Positions 10,226 through 20,463 of a DNA stretch of 64,000 bases are shown piece after piece (positions within the stretch are counted from its first letter, which is position 1; every line of letters starts with the position of its first letter). The stretch lies in contig MEDY01000256.1 of assembly GCA_001724265.1 (NCBI GenBank), positions 1-64,000 on the forward strand. Direction: 5' to 3'. The stretch is from Rhizaria sp. SCN 62-66. Taxonomy: Eukaryota; Rhizaria, unplaced. The notes beneath the pieces were generated by a model, which had not been told where the DNA came from, did no database searches, and saw only the letters and a list, made by a program, of their open reading frames with translations. The position numbers were made by a program, and so were the translations under genes.

Positions 10226-13200
10226 ATGCAGCCCCCCGCGAGCCGCCGGTTCCGCCCGTTGGCACGCACCGGGCTCGCCGAGTCCCCGCGCGACCCCACG
10301 GCCGCGGACCTGGCCTCTCCGAACCCCAACGCCGCGCTTCCCACTCCGGACCCGCGCCACCGTCGTCCCGCCGCGCCCGCGGGCCAGCACGAGCACGCAT
10401 TTACCACCCCCGCCGGCCCCGGCGCCGCCGCGGCAGGCCCCGGCCGCGCCGCCCGCGCCCGGGGTGGCGCCGGTGCCCCCGACACGCCGACACCCAGCGC
10501 CGCCCGCGGCGGCCGCCACGCGACTGCGACGACGACTGCGGCCCCGGCCGGCGCGCGGTGGGGCGCCGGCGGGCTGGCGTCCTCGGGCACCGACGACGAG
10601 TCGCAGTCCGTCGACAACACTCCCGCCCCCGCGGCCTCTCGCCGCAAGCCCACCGCGGCGGCAGCACAGCGGCGGCGTCAGCGGCCCCACGCGGCGGCCG
10701 ACTACGACGACGAGGACGAGGACGAGGAGGACTACGACGACTACGAGTACGAGTACGAGTACGACGACGACGACGGCTACGACGCCGCCGCCGCCGCCCC
10801 CGGCCCGCGCGCGGTGGCACCCCACGCGGGCTTTTACGGCCCCCAGGGCTTCGCTCCTCCCGGCTACCCCCCGCAGCACCAGCACCCCGGCCAGCCGGGC
10901 CTGGCGCAGCAGTACGGCGGCTACCAGTCCTTCCAGCCTCAGTCGCAACAGCAGTACTACCCCAATGTTAATATGCGTCCCAGTCAAGGTATGTTATTTC
11001 ACTGTACAGCTTTCAAAACAGTACGAATCGCATCATATAACATCGAAATTCGACGATTATCAATGTATCACAATTCTAATAACGTATATCACGTCTTTAT
11101 TTTGCATATCTTACATCATCGCGATATATCTCCTCATTATGCTCTCTCCACCCAGGCTACGGACCGCACCCCGCGTACCCGCAGCAGCAGGCCGGTTACT
11201 ACCCCCCGCAGGCCGGCCCCTACGGCTCCCAACCCCTGTCCCAGCAGCAGCAGCAGATGGCGGACGGCTCTTACTTCCGCAAGCCCCAGCCCGCTGTCGG
11301 CGGCGCGCTGGTGAGCGACTCCAGCGACGCCGGGCTCGATCACGGCGCGCAGGCCGCCGCCGACCGCCGCCGCCGCGAGCGCGACCGCGACCGCGAACTC
11401 AGGCGCATGGCCGCCGCGGCTGCCACAGGTGGATATGACCAGAGCGACTCGGCGACGGCCGACGAGGTTCAGTACCGGCCGCTCGCCAAACAGAGGCAGA
11501 AGCAGGGCGCGGCACCGGCGCCAGTGGCGGTGCCAGTGCGGCCGACGGGCGCGTTCGCGGCGTACCGGCCCCACCGCCGCCCCGCAGCCGGCTCCGACGA
11601 CTCCGAATCAGAGTCGGACTCGCTGGCCTCGGACTCCGCCGCCGCCAACGCCAGCGGCGCTGCGGCCGCCGACGACACCGAGCTCTCTGACGCCAGCTTC
11701 GTCGCTCACGCAGGCACCCCCGCCCGTCCGCCCCCCGCGCTGAGCGCGGCGGCGGCGGCGGCGGCGGCGGCCGAGCTGGCGGTGACCCCGGGCGGCGGCA
11801 TCGCCTCGGTGCCCGCGGCGCGGCGGCCCGCGCAGCATCCGCACGCGAGCGACGCCGAGGCAGACGCGCAGACGCCCGCGGGCCGCGCGCGCGCGCGCGC
11901 CCACAACCTCGCGGGCGCGGGCGCGGGTGTGGGCGGACTGGGCGCCACGCCGCGCCCGGGCCTCCGGCGCGATACTGAGGAGGCGGGGGCCAAGGCAGGC
12001 GAGGCGGGCAAGCACTCTGCGCCGATGAAGGTCCCCGTCGGCCGCGTCACAGCCGCATCCTACGCCGCGCGCGACGCCGCCGCCGCCACTGCCGCCACTG
12101 CCGCCACTGCCGCCCCTGCCGCTGCGGAAGAGAACAAGAGCCAGCGCGGCGACGCCCCCGCGCTGGATGTCACCGCGGCCAACGCCGCCAACGTCAGCGG
12201 CGCGGGCAGCACGCTTAGCAAGGGCGCGTTCGCCGGTGTCGCCGCCGGCGACGCGAGCGACGACGCCAACGACTACGGCGAGGTCGTAGCGGCCGACGAC
12301 GACTACGAGGGCTACGCCAGCGGCGACGAGGGAGCGTTCCCGCCTTCGGACGCCGAGGCCGACCACGCCGCCTCGCTCGCCAAGCGCGCACAGACCCACG
12401 CGCAGGCGCAGGGCCGGACGGGCAGCAGCCTGCGGAGCCCGGACGAGCCCAGCAAGGCCCCCTCGAGCAAGGGCAGCGTGTTGAGCACCCCCGGCGCGAG
12501 CGCGCTGGACGCCAGCACCGGCAGCGCCGGCGGGCTCTTCAGCGGCGGCGCCGCGGGGCTCCCGCTGGCCGGTCTTGGCTACCACGGCGCCGCCGCGGCC
12601 GGGGTGCCCTCGCCCGCCGCAGCCAAGCGCGCGTCGGCTGCCGCTGTGGCCGCCGCAGCCGCCGCAGCCGCGAGTGTCAGTGCCGGTGCGGCTGAGAAGG
12701 ACATGTTGGATCTGTCGCCCATCGTGGCCCCGCCCAAGGGTGGGAAGATCAATCCTTTCATCATCGACTCGGCCGCTAAGTCCTCCGTCGCTGCCAGCCA
12801 TGGCCACGGCGACGGCGGTGACGATGGCGCCGACTACGGCGCCGACTACAACGATGACGACGACTATAACGCCGCAGACGGCCAGAGCGCAGTCAACACT
12901 TCGCGTGCAAGCACGGTCCGCCCGTCGCCGCGGCGCTCCGACAAGCAGAGTGCTGTCGCCGCCGCCTCTGCCGGCGACTACAGCGAGGAGGCCCTGGACG
13001 CCTACGTCGACGAACGCAGCAGCAGCGCTAGCGCCAGCGCCAGTGCCAGTGCGGGGAAGAAGCCCCGTGGGCGGCCGCCGCAGCACGAGCGCGCGGGCGA
13101 GATGTACGACGACGACGATAACTACTTCCGCCCGCACCTGCAGGGCGCCAAGAAGGCCTCCAAGGCCGCCGCCGCCGCCGAGGCCGAGTCTGTTCACGGC

Positions 13201-14406
13201 CGCATCGTGTTCCACGAGCGCGCCGACTCGGAGCGCCTCAAGGCCGGCGGGCGCGCGGGGCGCGGCGGCGGGGACTTCGAGGCGCGCGTGATGGCGCGGG
13301 CGACCGAGTTGGCGGCGGCGCGGCTGCAGGCGACGGCGGCGCTGGAGCCAGCGCAGCCGAAGCGCGGCCGCGGCCGCCCGCGCAAGCCGGTGCCGACGGC
13401 GGAGGAGCTGGCCGTCGCCAAGGCCGCGGTGACCGCCGAAGTCGCCGAGGAGAGCGACGACGACGACGGCTACGACGACGACGACGGTGCCTCGCGGCTG
13501 CGGCGACTGCCCGGCATGCCGTCCGCGCGGGACGACCACGGTATGATGCTCTACGTCGGCGGCTACCTCATCGAGCAGGAAGAGCGGGAGAAGCAGGAGG
13601 CGCTCGAGCGCGGCGACGAAGAGCTGCTGCGCCGCAGCAAGCGCCGCCGCCTGCGCCGCGGGGATCTGCCCCCAGGCTCGCACTTGGTGTACGACGCAAT
13701 CCCCAACGACCCGCTTTCGTTCATCGCGCCGCCGCTGGTGGCCGTGGAGCCGGTCGGCACGGCCGCGCTGGGGCCCGACCAGCGGGAGAAGAAGCCGCGC
13801 GGCGTCAGCGGCGGGCCGCCGGGCAGCAAGAACAAACATCAGTTCTCCGTGGTGGGATACGCTGGCGACTCGGACGACGACTCGGACGACGACGACGACG
13901 GCGACCGGCGCGTGCGGGAGAACGCGCGCGACCCAGCGAACCGGCACGAGGCCGCGGGCGGACAGGGCGGGCCCGCGGCCGCGGCGGCGCGCGCTTTCGT
14001 GCCCAACCAGACTGTGTTCTGGATCTCGGACGACGCGGGGCGGACCGAGAAGCAGACGTGCGTCAAGACGCGCGCGATGCTCACATTCAAAGAGATGGCG
14101 CAGGTCGTGCCCGCGGGCGTTGAGGTCGTCACGCCCATTGCCGCCGTGACCTTCAACAAGCCGCAGGTGCAGATGGGGCAGCTGGTGATGCCCCCCGGCG
14201 CCGTCAAGACGGACGAGACGGCCACGTCGTACGAGGCCTTCGTGGTCGTGTCGTGCGAGAACAAGGCGTTCGAGCTGGTGCTCAACGGTGCCGCCACGGA
14301 GCTCTGCTCCAACTCGCACATCATGATTCCCTCCGGCGTCGTCTACTCGTTCCACAACAAGTCGCGCACCACCGAGGCCGTGCTCACCTACTTCCTGCTC
14401 GGATAA
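10226..14406 (+). CDS. CENPC: CENP-C/Mif2-like inner kinetochore protein
   Basis: Two exons (10226-10988, 11156-14406) join in phase 1 across a 167-bp intron (GTATGT...CCCAG), giving 1337 aa. The C-terminal 130 residues form a cupin-like fold with QLVMPPGAVKTDE, ELVLNG and SHIMIPSGVVYSFHNKS, the pattern of the CENP-C/Mif2 dimerisation domain. Near residue 1079 is RRSKRRRLRRGDLPPG followed by LVYD, which resembles the nucleosome-binding CENP-C motif but lacks its usual YW pair. Two AT-hooks (GKKPRGRPP near 887, KRGRGRPRK near 988) fit Mif2-type DNA binding. RRFRPLARTGL at the extreme N-terminus may match the conserved N-terminal motif. The middle is Ala- and Asp-rich and disordered. CENP-C links CENP-A nucleosomes to the outer kinetochore. 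The ATG at 10226 is the first in frame; upstream in-frame codons are non-ATG. Confidence 0.82.
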
Positions 14407-14800
14407 GCTTGACTAAGCGTTGCTGTCTTATCACGTCAAATGCAAACGTGAGCTTGTGCAGAGCTGAGCGAAGCGAATTGGTGTGAATGTCTGGAAATGA
14501 CGTTACGATAATCAAAGTTTATCTGTTTTTTGTCTTTGTTTTGCTTCTTCTTAATATTCTTTGTTGCTGTCTTGTTTTGAGTGCTTCTGAAACCAATACA
14601 CTTGTTTCCTTGATCTAAGTCCCCGCATGACACCTCTTACGCTGCGATCGCTTGAGATCTCGGCAATCGGCCGACGAGCAAGAACAGAAGCCAGTAGTGA
14701 TGATGCATGAGAAGAATTGGCAAAAAGTGATCGCATGACGGCGTTACGAGTGCAGCAACTAGGAAGGACGCGGAGCGCTGTGGTCAGATGAATGTAGAAC

Positions 14801-14806
14801 AAAAAA
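14801..14806 (-). terminator. Pol III terminator of the tRNA-Leu gene
   Basis: A run of six T on the minus strand begins 4 nt after the tRNA 3' end. This is the standard RNA polymerase III stop signal. Confidence 0.8.
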
Positions 14807-14810
14807 GAGG

Positions 14811-14895
14811 TGCGATAGGAGGGACTCGAACCCACTTGCCTCAGAGAGACCCCATGGCCTTGACATGGTACATTCACCAGATTTGCTACGATCGC
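14811..14895 (-). tRNA. tRNA-Leu (anticodon AAG), class II, no intron
   Basis: The 85-nt gene has a B box GGTTCGAGTCC, an A box TAGCAAATCTGG (one mismatch to consensus), discriminator A73 and a long variable arm (GTCTC-TCT-GAGGC hairpin), all expected of tRNA-Leu. The anticodon stem CCATG/CATGG is perfect. The loop TCAAGGC matches the usual Leu(AAG) loop TTAAGGC except that U33 is C. The acceptor has a C6-U67 mismatch and the T stem a U50-U64 mismatch. The Pol III terminator right behind it argues for an expressed gene. A CAA anticodon would need a 9-nt loop and is less likely. Confidence 0.75.
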
Positions 14896-15007
14896 AGACT
14901 CCAAAGTGCTCGAACTGCCACGAGAAGCAGTGAGCGAAAAGTGCGGCGCTCCGAAAATGTTAAATAAAAATAATGCTTGCACTGTTTGTCTTTGCAATTG
15001 AGTTTTG

Positions 15008-15087
15008 TTTAGTCGTTCAGAATTTCTCATGCTTCAACACGCTCTTTTACCCCATATTAATATTTTAGTGTTTTCATCATGACTAAA
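15008..15087 (-). ncRNA. Candidate box C/D snoRNA upstream of tRNA-Leu
   Basis: Read on the minus strand, a perfect 7-bp terminal stem TTTAGTC/GACTAAA encloses box C ATGATGA (15080-15074, directly after the 5' strand of the stem) and box D CTGA (15020-15017, two bases before the 3' strand). Length is 80 nt, typical for the class. The guide before box D reads AAGCATGAGAAATT; I cannot match it to rRNA from memory, so the target is unknown. It lies 112 nt upstream of the tRNA-Leu gene on the same strand. The pattern is a motif call, with no conservation data. Confidence 0.62.
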
Positions 15088-15518
15088 AGTGGAAAAAAAT
15101 TATGATAGTCAAAAGATTAGAAGTCAAAAAATGCAAGCGGGATTGTGACACGTAAGATATGGCACGAGCATACCGAGTTACTGTGACAGCACAAGTTCGA
15201 TAGAATAAGGGTCTATTTTTTCCCGAAAATCAAGACTGCATGCCGATTATTAGGTATCAGGGGGGTAGTAAGTAAACAATACTAGAATTCGTTGGGTCAG
15301 CACATCTGGTCATGTCACTCAAAGCACTCAAGCACAGTCAACGCATTAATGAGACTGCACGGCGGCTTAGGCCACACAGCGAACGTCTTTTGAGCGTGTT
15401 CCGCACATTATAGTTGGCCCCACAGTCCTAAGGCGCTATTCAAGCCACAATTGCAATATACACAGGACATTGGAGCTTTTTAGCACACAGACATCGTGAT
15501 TGTGTGAGTACACACAAC

Positions 15519-16880
15519 TCACTCCCCAAGCGTGTAGTAGACCTCATTCAGCACCATCGCGTGCGGCCCCTTGCCCGTCGCCGCCAGATACCGTCCATCC
15601 GCGCTCCACTTGACTGCGTAGACGCCTTTGTCTTCAATGAACACCTGGTCAACACATTCGCCTTCACTGCCGCCAGCAGCGCCCGCGGCGGCATTCGCAG
15701 CAGTCGCATCGGCATCACCAGCAGCAGACCACGCGTTGCGAGAGGCAGCAGGCGCTTTGGCCGTGTTGCTGAGCGACTTGACCGAGTTCTGCGCGTGCGT
15801 CTGTCCCGCACGCACATCGTAGACGCGCACGTGGCCGTCGCCGGAGCCGCCAGCGGCGACCCAGCGGCCGTCAGGCGAGAAGGCGCACGCGTAGGGCATC
15901 AGCGGCCGCAGCACGGGCGCCGCCGCCGCGCTCTCCGTCGTCAGGCTCGCCGTGCTGGTTGTGAAGCTCGCGTTCAGCGAGTTGCCGTGGCCGTGGCCAT
16001 GGCCAGTCGCACTGCTGCTGGGGGGGACGACGGCGCTGTTGTTGGCCTCGAGCTCGAGCTCGACGCGGCCAGACGCGAGGTCCCAGACCTGGATCGCGTG
16101 GTCGGGGCGGCACGAGCCTGTGAGGAGGCGCCTGCCGTCGGGTGAGACGTCCAGCGCGTCGCCGCATACGTGGGGACCGAAAAAGTCGCGCTCGCTGCGG
16201 CCCGTGCGCAGGTCCCAGAGCTGCACGGTGTTGTCCCAGCCCGCGGAGTAGACTGTGTCGGGGCACAACGGCGCAAATTTGACCGCAAACACGCGGTTCG
16301 TGTGGCCCTGCACGCTGTCGCTGCGGCCCGCGGCGGACTGCAGTGTGTGAGTGAGCAGCTTCGTGCCTTCGTCGTAGATGCGCACGCGCGTGTCGCGGCC
16401 GGCCGTGGCGAAGCGGTCGCCGTCGGGGGCAAAATCCGCCGCAAAGATCTGGTTCTCGGGCTCTGTGTGGTGAAACAGGCACGTCTGCGTGGGGACGTGC
16501 CAGTGTGTGACGCTGCCGTCGGCGCACACGGCCAGCATCACATGGCCCGCGTTGGACACGAACGACGCGGGGCGGAACACGACGCGCGTGCAGGGCAGCG
16601 ACTGGCCGTCGGAGACAAGGTTGCGCACGTGCGCGCCCGCAGGGGTGAAGACGCGCACGACGCCGTTAGCGCCGCCAGCAGCCAGGTAGCGCGAGTCGGG
16701 CGAGAATGCCAGAGAGAAGGCCTCGAAGGTGTCGGGGTAGTCTCCCGGGTAGAGCGAAGAGGCGTCTGTGACAGTGTCAAGCGCAAACAGAGTACGCGGG
16801 TGGTATTGAAAGAGACCCGATGAGGCGCCCATGCCAGCGGGAGCCGAGGTGATGGCATCAGGAGGCGAATAGAACGCCAT
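15519..16880 (-). CDS. WD40-repeat beta-propeller protein, 453 aa
   Basis: This is a single-exon gene. At least six WD-type blades are recognisable by their ends: LAAGGANGVVRVF, VCADGSVTHWHV, FATAGRDTRVRIYD, VYSAGWDNTVQLWDL, LLTGSCRPDHAIQVWDL, VAAGGSGDGHVRVYDV and a last LAATGKGPHAMVLNE. Between blades 4 and 5 is GPHVCGDALDVSPDG, an unusual conserved-looking loop. Two Ser/Ala/His-rich inserts lie near residues 290-320 and 375-415. There is no extra catalytic or signal domain, so it is probably a soluble scaffold for a protein complex. The ATG (MAFYSPPDA) was chosen because upstream codons are AT-rich and non-ATG. The exact subfamily is not recognised. Confidence 0.85.
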   Translation of the reverse strand: MAFYSPPDAITSAPAGMGASSGLFQYHPRTLFALDTVTDASSLYPGDYPDTFEAFSLAFSPDSRYLAAGGANGVVRVFTPAGAHVRNLVSDGQSLPCTRVVFRPASFVSNAGHVMLAVCADGSVTHWHVPTQTCLFHHTEPENQIFAADFAPDGDRFATAGRDTRVRIYDEGTKLLTHTLQSAAGRSDSVQGHTNRVFAVKFAPLCPDTVYSAGWDNTVQLWDLRTGRSERDFFGPHVCGDALDVSPDGRRLLTGSCRPDHAIQVWDLASGRVELELEANNSAVVPPSSSATGHGHGHGNSLNASFTTSTASLTTESAAAAPVLRPLMPYACAFSPDGRWVAAGGSGDGHVRVYDVRAGQTHAQNSVKSLSNTAKAPAASRNAWSAAGDADATAANAAAGAAGGSEGECVDQVFIEDKGVYAVKWSADGRYLAATGKGPHAMVLNEVYYTLGE

Positions 16881-17601
16881 GTTGGGCCGGCGTGGGGCAG
16901 AGCGAACGGGGGAAGAGAAACTGACAAGATATGACGGGAAGAAGCGCAAGTAGTGAGGGTTTAGTTCAAAAAAATTATTATAAACACAATTATATATCAT
17001 GATACTCCGAGCACAGTACAAGTGACGATCAATTCATGGATATCTGGCTGTTGAAAATTCGAACAACCGTTGTCGCCATGACTGTCAACTTCAAGAAGAA
17101 CTCCCTTGTATTCGATAAGCGAAGACGCTAACGCAATACAAAGCAAGGATAGAAGATAGAATACTGTGGATTATTGTTGTGTATTTCAACTCGAAATCAA
17201 TGGTGATTCTTTTTTCCTCACAACCAAGTTGTCGTTGAGAAGAGGCGCATCTCAGAAAAGATGTGAGACTGGTACATTTCACAAATGCACACAGCAACAC
17301 GCACGAGAGAAGAGCCAAAGAAGAAGAGAGTCATCATTGTTGTTGCCTACCACATAGTAATCAAAAAGTACATTATTTGTCATTGTCATCATCGTCAAAG
17401 TTCGTGATGCTGTTTCGTTGTCGAAAAGACTTTACAGAAAGAACTAAAAAACAGCGAGCTTTTTCACCATCCTTATCATAATCGCCGCCGTTACTCCTCA
17501 CCACACCAGAGACTTCCTTACCACTCTTGCGTCACACAGCACACCCATCACACGTAGCGGATCGATGTTTGCGCGTTGAATGAGCGCGTTCTGGAGTCAC
17601 C
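16881..17601. other. Intergenic region between WD40 and acidic protein genes
   Basis: This 721-bp AT-rich tandem spacer contains the WD40 gene's 5' side and the acidic gene's 3' UTR. A TCATCAT (box C on minus) near 17387 has no matching box D. I see no gene in it. Confidence 0.6.
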
Positions 17602-19247
17602 TTAGATGTAGGAGGCCTGGGTGCGCGCGGGGGCGTCGACGATCTCAGCCGAGAGGAAGTTGTCCTTGGCCCACTCGGGCAGCCCGGCGGGGTAGACGAG
17701 CGGCGTGGGCGGCATGGCCGTCATCCCGGGGGGCTTCTGCGCCGCCACGAGCGGGTGCACCAGGTCCACCTGCTGCGCGTCGAAGGCGTTGGCGACGGCG
17801 TCGTAGCCCTTGGCCTCCTCCTCGGCGTCGGCCTCAGCGTCGGCCTCAGCGTCAGCCTCGGCATCAGCGTCCGCATCGGCATCAAGCTCGCTGTTCATCT
17901 ACATCTCAGCATCAACCTCGGTCTCGACCTCGACCTCAGCCTCAGCCTCGGCCTCAGCCTCGGCCTCAGCGTCAACCTCAAGGAAGGCGGGGGCGTCCTC
18001 AGACTCAAGCTCCTCCTCAGCCTCAGCCTCAGCCTCAGCATCGGCCTCGGCCTCGGCCTCAGCCTCGGCAGCAAGCTCCTCCTCGGCCTCGGCCTCAGCC
18101 TCGGCGTCGGCGCCGACCTCGATCTCGGCGGCGGAGTCGAAGGCAGCAGCGATCTCGGCGTCGGCCTCGGCGTCGAGGGCAGCCTCGGCCTCGGCGTCAA
18201 GCTCCAGGAAGGCGGCGTTCTCAAGGTCCGCAGAGGCGGCCTCCTCGAGGGCGGGCTCGGCGTCGACGCCCTGGTCGGCCTCCACCTCAAGGAAGGCGGC
18301 GATGAAGTCGTCGGCCTCGGCAGAGACCTCCTCGGCGCTCTCGACGGCGAGGACAGCGTCCATCTGCTCCTCGGAGTCGGCCTCGAGGTCGGCCTCGGCC
18401 TCGGCCTCGGCCTCGGCGTCGGCAGCCAGGTCGGCCTCGACCTCAGCCTCGGCCTCGGCGGCAATGTCCGCGTCGACGGAGATGGAGGCCTCGCCCTCGA
18501 TCTCGAGCAGAACAGCGGCGCCAGCGTCGTCGTTGAGCTCGGCGGCAAGGGCGGCGCCCTCGATGGCCTCAGCGTCCAGCTCCGCGGCCGACTCGAGGTC
18601 GCCGAAGCTGCCGTGGGCCTCGTCCAGCTCGGCCTCCAGCTCGACCTCGGCGTCGAGCTCCTGGTCGGCCTCAGCCTCGAGCGCAGCGTCCTGTAACATG
18701 AATGGCGTCGGCACAGTAGGGTCAGAATCGTACGAGGGGTGTCGTGATGCGTTTGGGACAGGGATTGAAGAGAAAAAGGGTAAAAAAGCAATGGTAAGGT
18801 CAATGGATGATGAGTGAGTGACAGTTATGGGCGGCAGAGGTCCGCGGCGGCAGCTGGCGGTGCGCGGGGTGGGCGACAGGGAGATGCTGCAGGCATCTCC
18901 TGCCTCAGTGTGGATTGAGAGAAAGAGAAGTTGAATAGCGGAAGTAACGAAGAAGGTGATAGGGAAAAAAGAAACGTACCGCCTCGAGCTCGAGGGTAGC
19001 CTCGTACTCGACACCAGAGCCCATCTCGATGAGGGAAGGAGTGATCTAAAAGAAGGTGGGAAAGAAGGGTCAAGAGCAGAGAGGAAGTGAGAGTGAGTCA
19101 TTCTTAGCCGATTTTAGTGGGGTCAATTGAGGGACAAGACAGCGGTAAAGACGGCGGACGAACCTCGGAGGACATCTCCTGGGCAGAGACGCCACCCATG
19201 ACGGCGAGGGAAGCAGTCGCTGCAAGAACAAGAAGCTGGAGCTTCAT
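17602..19247 (-). CDS. Secreted highly acidic Ala/Glu/Asp repeat protein, interrupted by an in-frame TAG
   Basis: Exons 19247-19164, 19045-18980 and 18690 onward join in phase 0 (donors GTTCGT and GTACGT, acceptors TTTTAG and TTACAG). A signal peptide opens the protein (MKLQLLVLAATASLAVMGGVSAQ). The body is made of AE, DAE and LEVDAE repeats with almost no basic residues. An in-frame TAG at 17901-17899 would stop translation after 313 residues. The same frame then continues with ATG and 97 more codons of the same DADAEAD composition, ending in a less repetitive tail (LPEWAKDNFLSAEIV) and TAA. Continuity of composition across the TAG argues for one gene; readthrough, reassignment, a very short intron or a mutation are all possible. 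Strong acidity suggests calcium binding or a matrix/mucilage role, which is inference only. No family is recognised. Confidence 0.72.
17800..18680. repeat. Degenerate GAGGCC/GACGCC-type repeat encoding acidic Ala/Glu/Asp tract
   Basis: Six-base units (Glu-Ala, Asp-Ala codons) are repeated with frequent silent changes. The opposite strand is therefore open in several frames (Ser-Ala or Gly-Leu repeats), which are shadows. Confidence 0.85.
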
Positions 19248-19634
19248 GTTACACACTCTGGAGACGAGGCAAAGGAGACCAAAGGTGGTGGCACAGCAAA
19301 GTAAGAACGGATTCAAAGGGAAAAGCAAGTTGCATGGACAAGAAAATAATTGTGGCAAATACAACATCACGGTAAAACTCGATACATTAATTCGAAAATC
19401 AAAGTCACCACGCGCAGCAACCAAGATGTCCCGATACAAATCTGAGTAGAGGCGTGGTAAGTGACTGTGAGCTCCTCACCTCCGAACCTGGTGACCGTGA
19501 GCAACGGACTGACCGACCACTGACTGACTTGTTGACTGAGGATGCACGAAACGAGATGTAGCGAGTTCAGATGACGAGATAGGGAGGTGGAATAAAGATT
19601 TTGATCGATGGTTCTGTATTACAGATAAGCGAAT
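19248..19634. other. Intergenic region between the acidic gene and eL34
   Basis: This 387-bp tandem spacer contains several GACTGA/ACTGACC repeats at about 19505-19540, upstream of the acidic gene on its strand. No exon or RNA gene was recognised. Confidence 0.6.
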
Positions 19635-20463
19635 TTACTTGGTGGACTTCTTGGCAGCAGCCTTCTTGGTCTTGGGGGCAGCCTTGGCAGCAGCCTTGGC
19701 CTTGGTGGCCTCAGCGGACTCCAGGGCAGCACGCTCCTTCTGGACGGCCTTGACGGGAAGGCGCGAACGATGCTAAACAGGGGAGAGAAGGCGACAGAGA
19801 GAGAAACAAAAGAGAAAGAGTGGAGACGTGAGAAGGTGGGTCAGAGCAGCGAGGCGAAGAGCGAGAGGGAGACTCCAACACGACACAAATAGCGAGCGCA
19901 GGTCTGCATTGTTCACTGAATAGTAGAGCTACCAGTGGTGCATTGTTTGCGCGCGTTGGGATCACGCGGTGACGACCGCGGTCGCAACAGAAGCGCATCG
20001 AGAGGCAGCCTCCCCAGCGATAACGGTTGATGACTGAGGCACGATTCAGGACGCAATTAGACGAGCGCAGCTGCGCAGCGGACTGCAGAGCATAACGGCG
20101 AGCTCGAGAACATCGAGAACTCGATAGAAAGCGTCGCGCGAGCCACATGCTCAGTCAGGAGCACGGATGGCGATACGTCGGGGAGAAAGAGCAGGCAAGA
20201 GAGCAAGAAAGAAGAGAAAGGAACGTACCGCTGGCGGACAGCGGAGGCGCAGAGGGAGCCACCGTAGGCGCGGGAGACGGAGCGCTTGCGCTTGGCAAGG
20301 GACTTGTACTCGAAGGGGTGCCGGTGTCGCCGCAGACGGGGACGGAGCCACGCTTGCCGAGGAACTGCATGGCGAGGCGGCCACCGGGGGTGCGCACAAC
20401 ACAGCGCTTGTTAGACACGGTGTTGTAAGACTTGCGGCGAAGGAAGGTGATACGCTGAACCAT
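19635..20463 (-). CDS. RPL34: Ribosomal protein eL34, reading frame broken at two places
   Basis: eL34 is a 60S subunit protein. Exon 1 (20463-20229) starts MVQRITFLRRKSYNTVSNKR and keeps TPGGRL. The last exon (19772-19635) starts QRIVRAF after a GTACGT...GTTTAG intron of about 456 bp. The frame breaks after VCGDTGTP at about 20314: one base later in effect, the reading EYKSLAKRKRSVSRAYGG resumes in the -1 frame, and the usual GIP..LRP segment is missing. It breaks again after IVRAF at about 19756: the LVEEQK segment is missing and VKAVQKERAALES resumes, again -1. Everything else, including splice sites, codon bias and the Lys/Ala tail to TAA, is intact. A deletion of 3n+1 bases at each site explains both. 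It is either a very young pseudogene or a sequence/assembly error. The ATG is preceded by CCCACAG, a possible acceptor of a 5' UTR intron. Confidence 0.8.

Larger units (their letters stand above)
14407..15518. other. Convergent intergenic region holding tRNA-Leu and a snoRNA
   Basis: This 1.1-kb AT-rich region separates CENP-C and the WD40 gene 3' ends. It contains the minus-strand snoRNA candidate (15087-15008) and the tRNA-Leu gene (14895-14811). I see nothing else in 14407-14800 or 15090-15518. Confidence 0.7.

Noticed and set aside
11608-14355. 915-codon open frame antisense to CENP-C, and similar long antisense frames in the PH and coiled-coil genes
   Set aside because: GC-rich codon bias removes stops from the opposite strand; these frames lack domains and show Arg/Gly/Val shadow composition.
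14697-14800. Perfect box C GTGATGA on the plus strand
   Set aside because: No CTGA follows within 100 nt.
17899-17916. 18-nt intron removing the TAG in the acidic gene
   Set aside because: All other introns are 115 nt or longer with a GTAC-type donor; this one would be GTTGAT with no room for a branch point. Kept only as a remote option.
19711-20148. Open frame inside the eL34 intron starting MWLARRFLSSS
   Set aside because: It overlaps the intron and last exon in the wrong frame and ends in exon shadow; no independent support.
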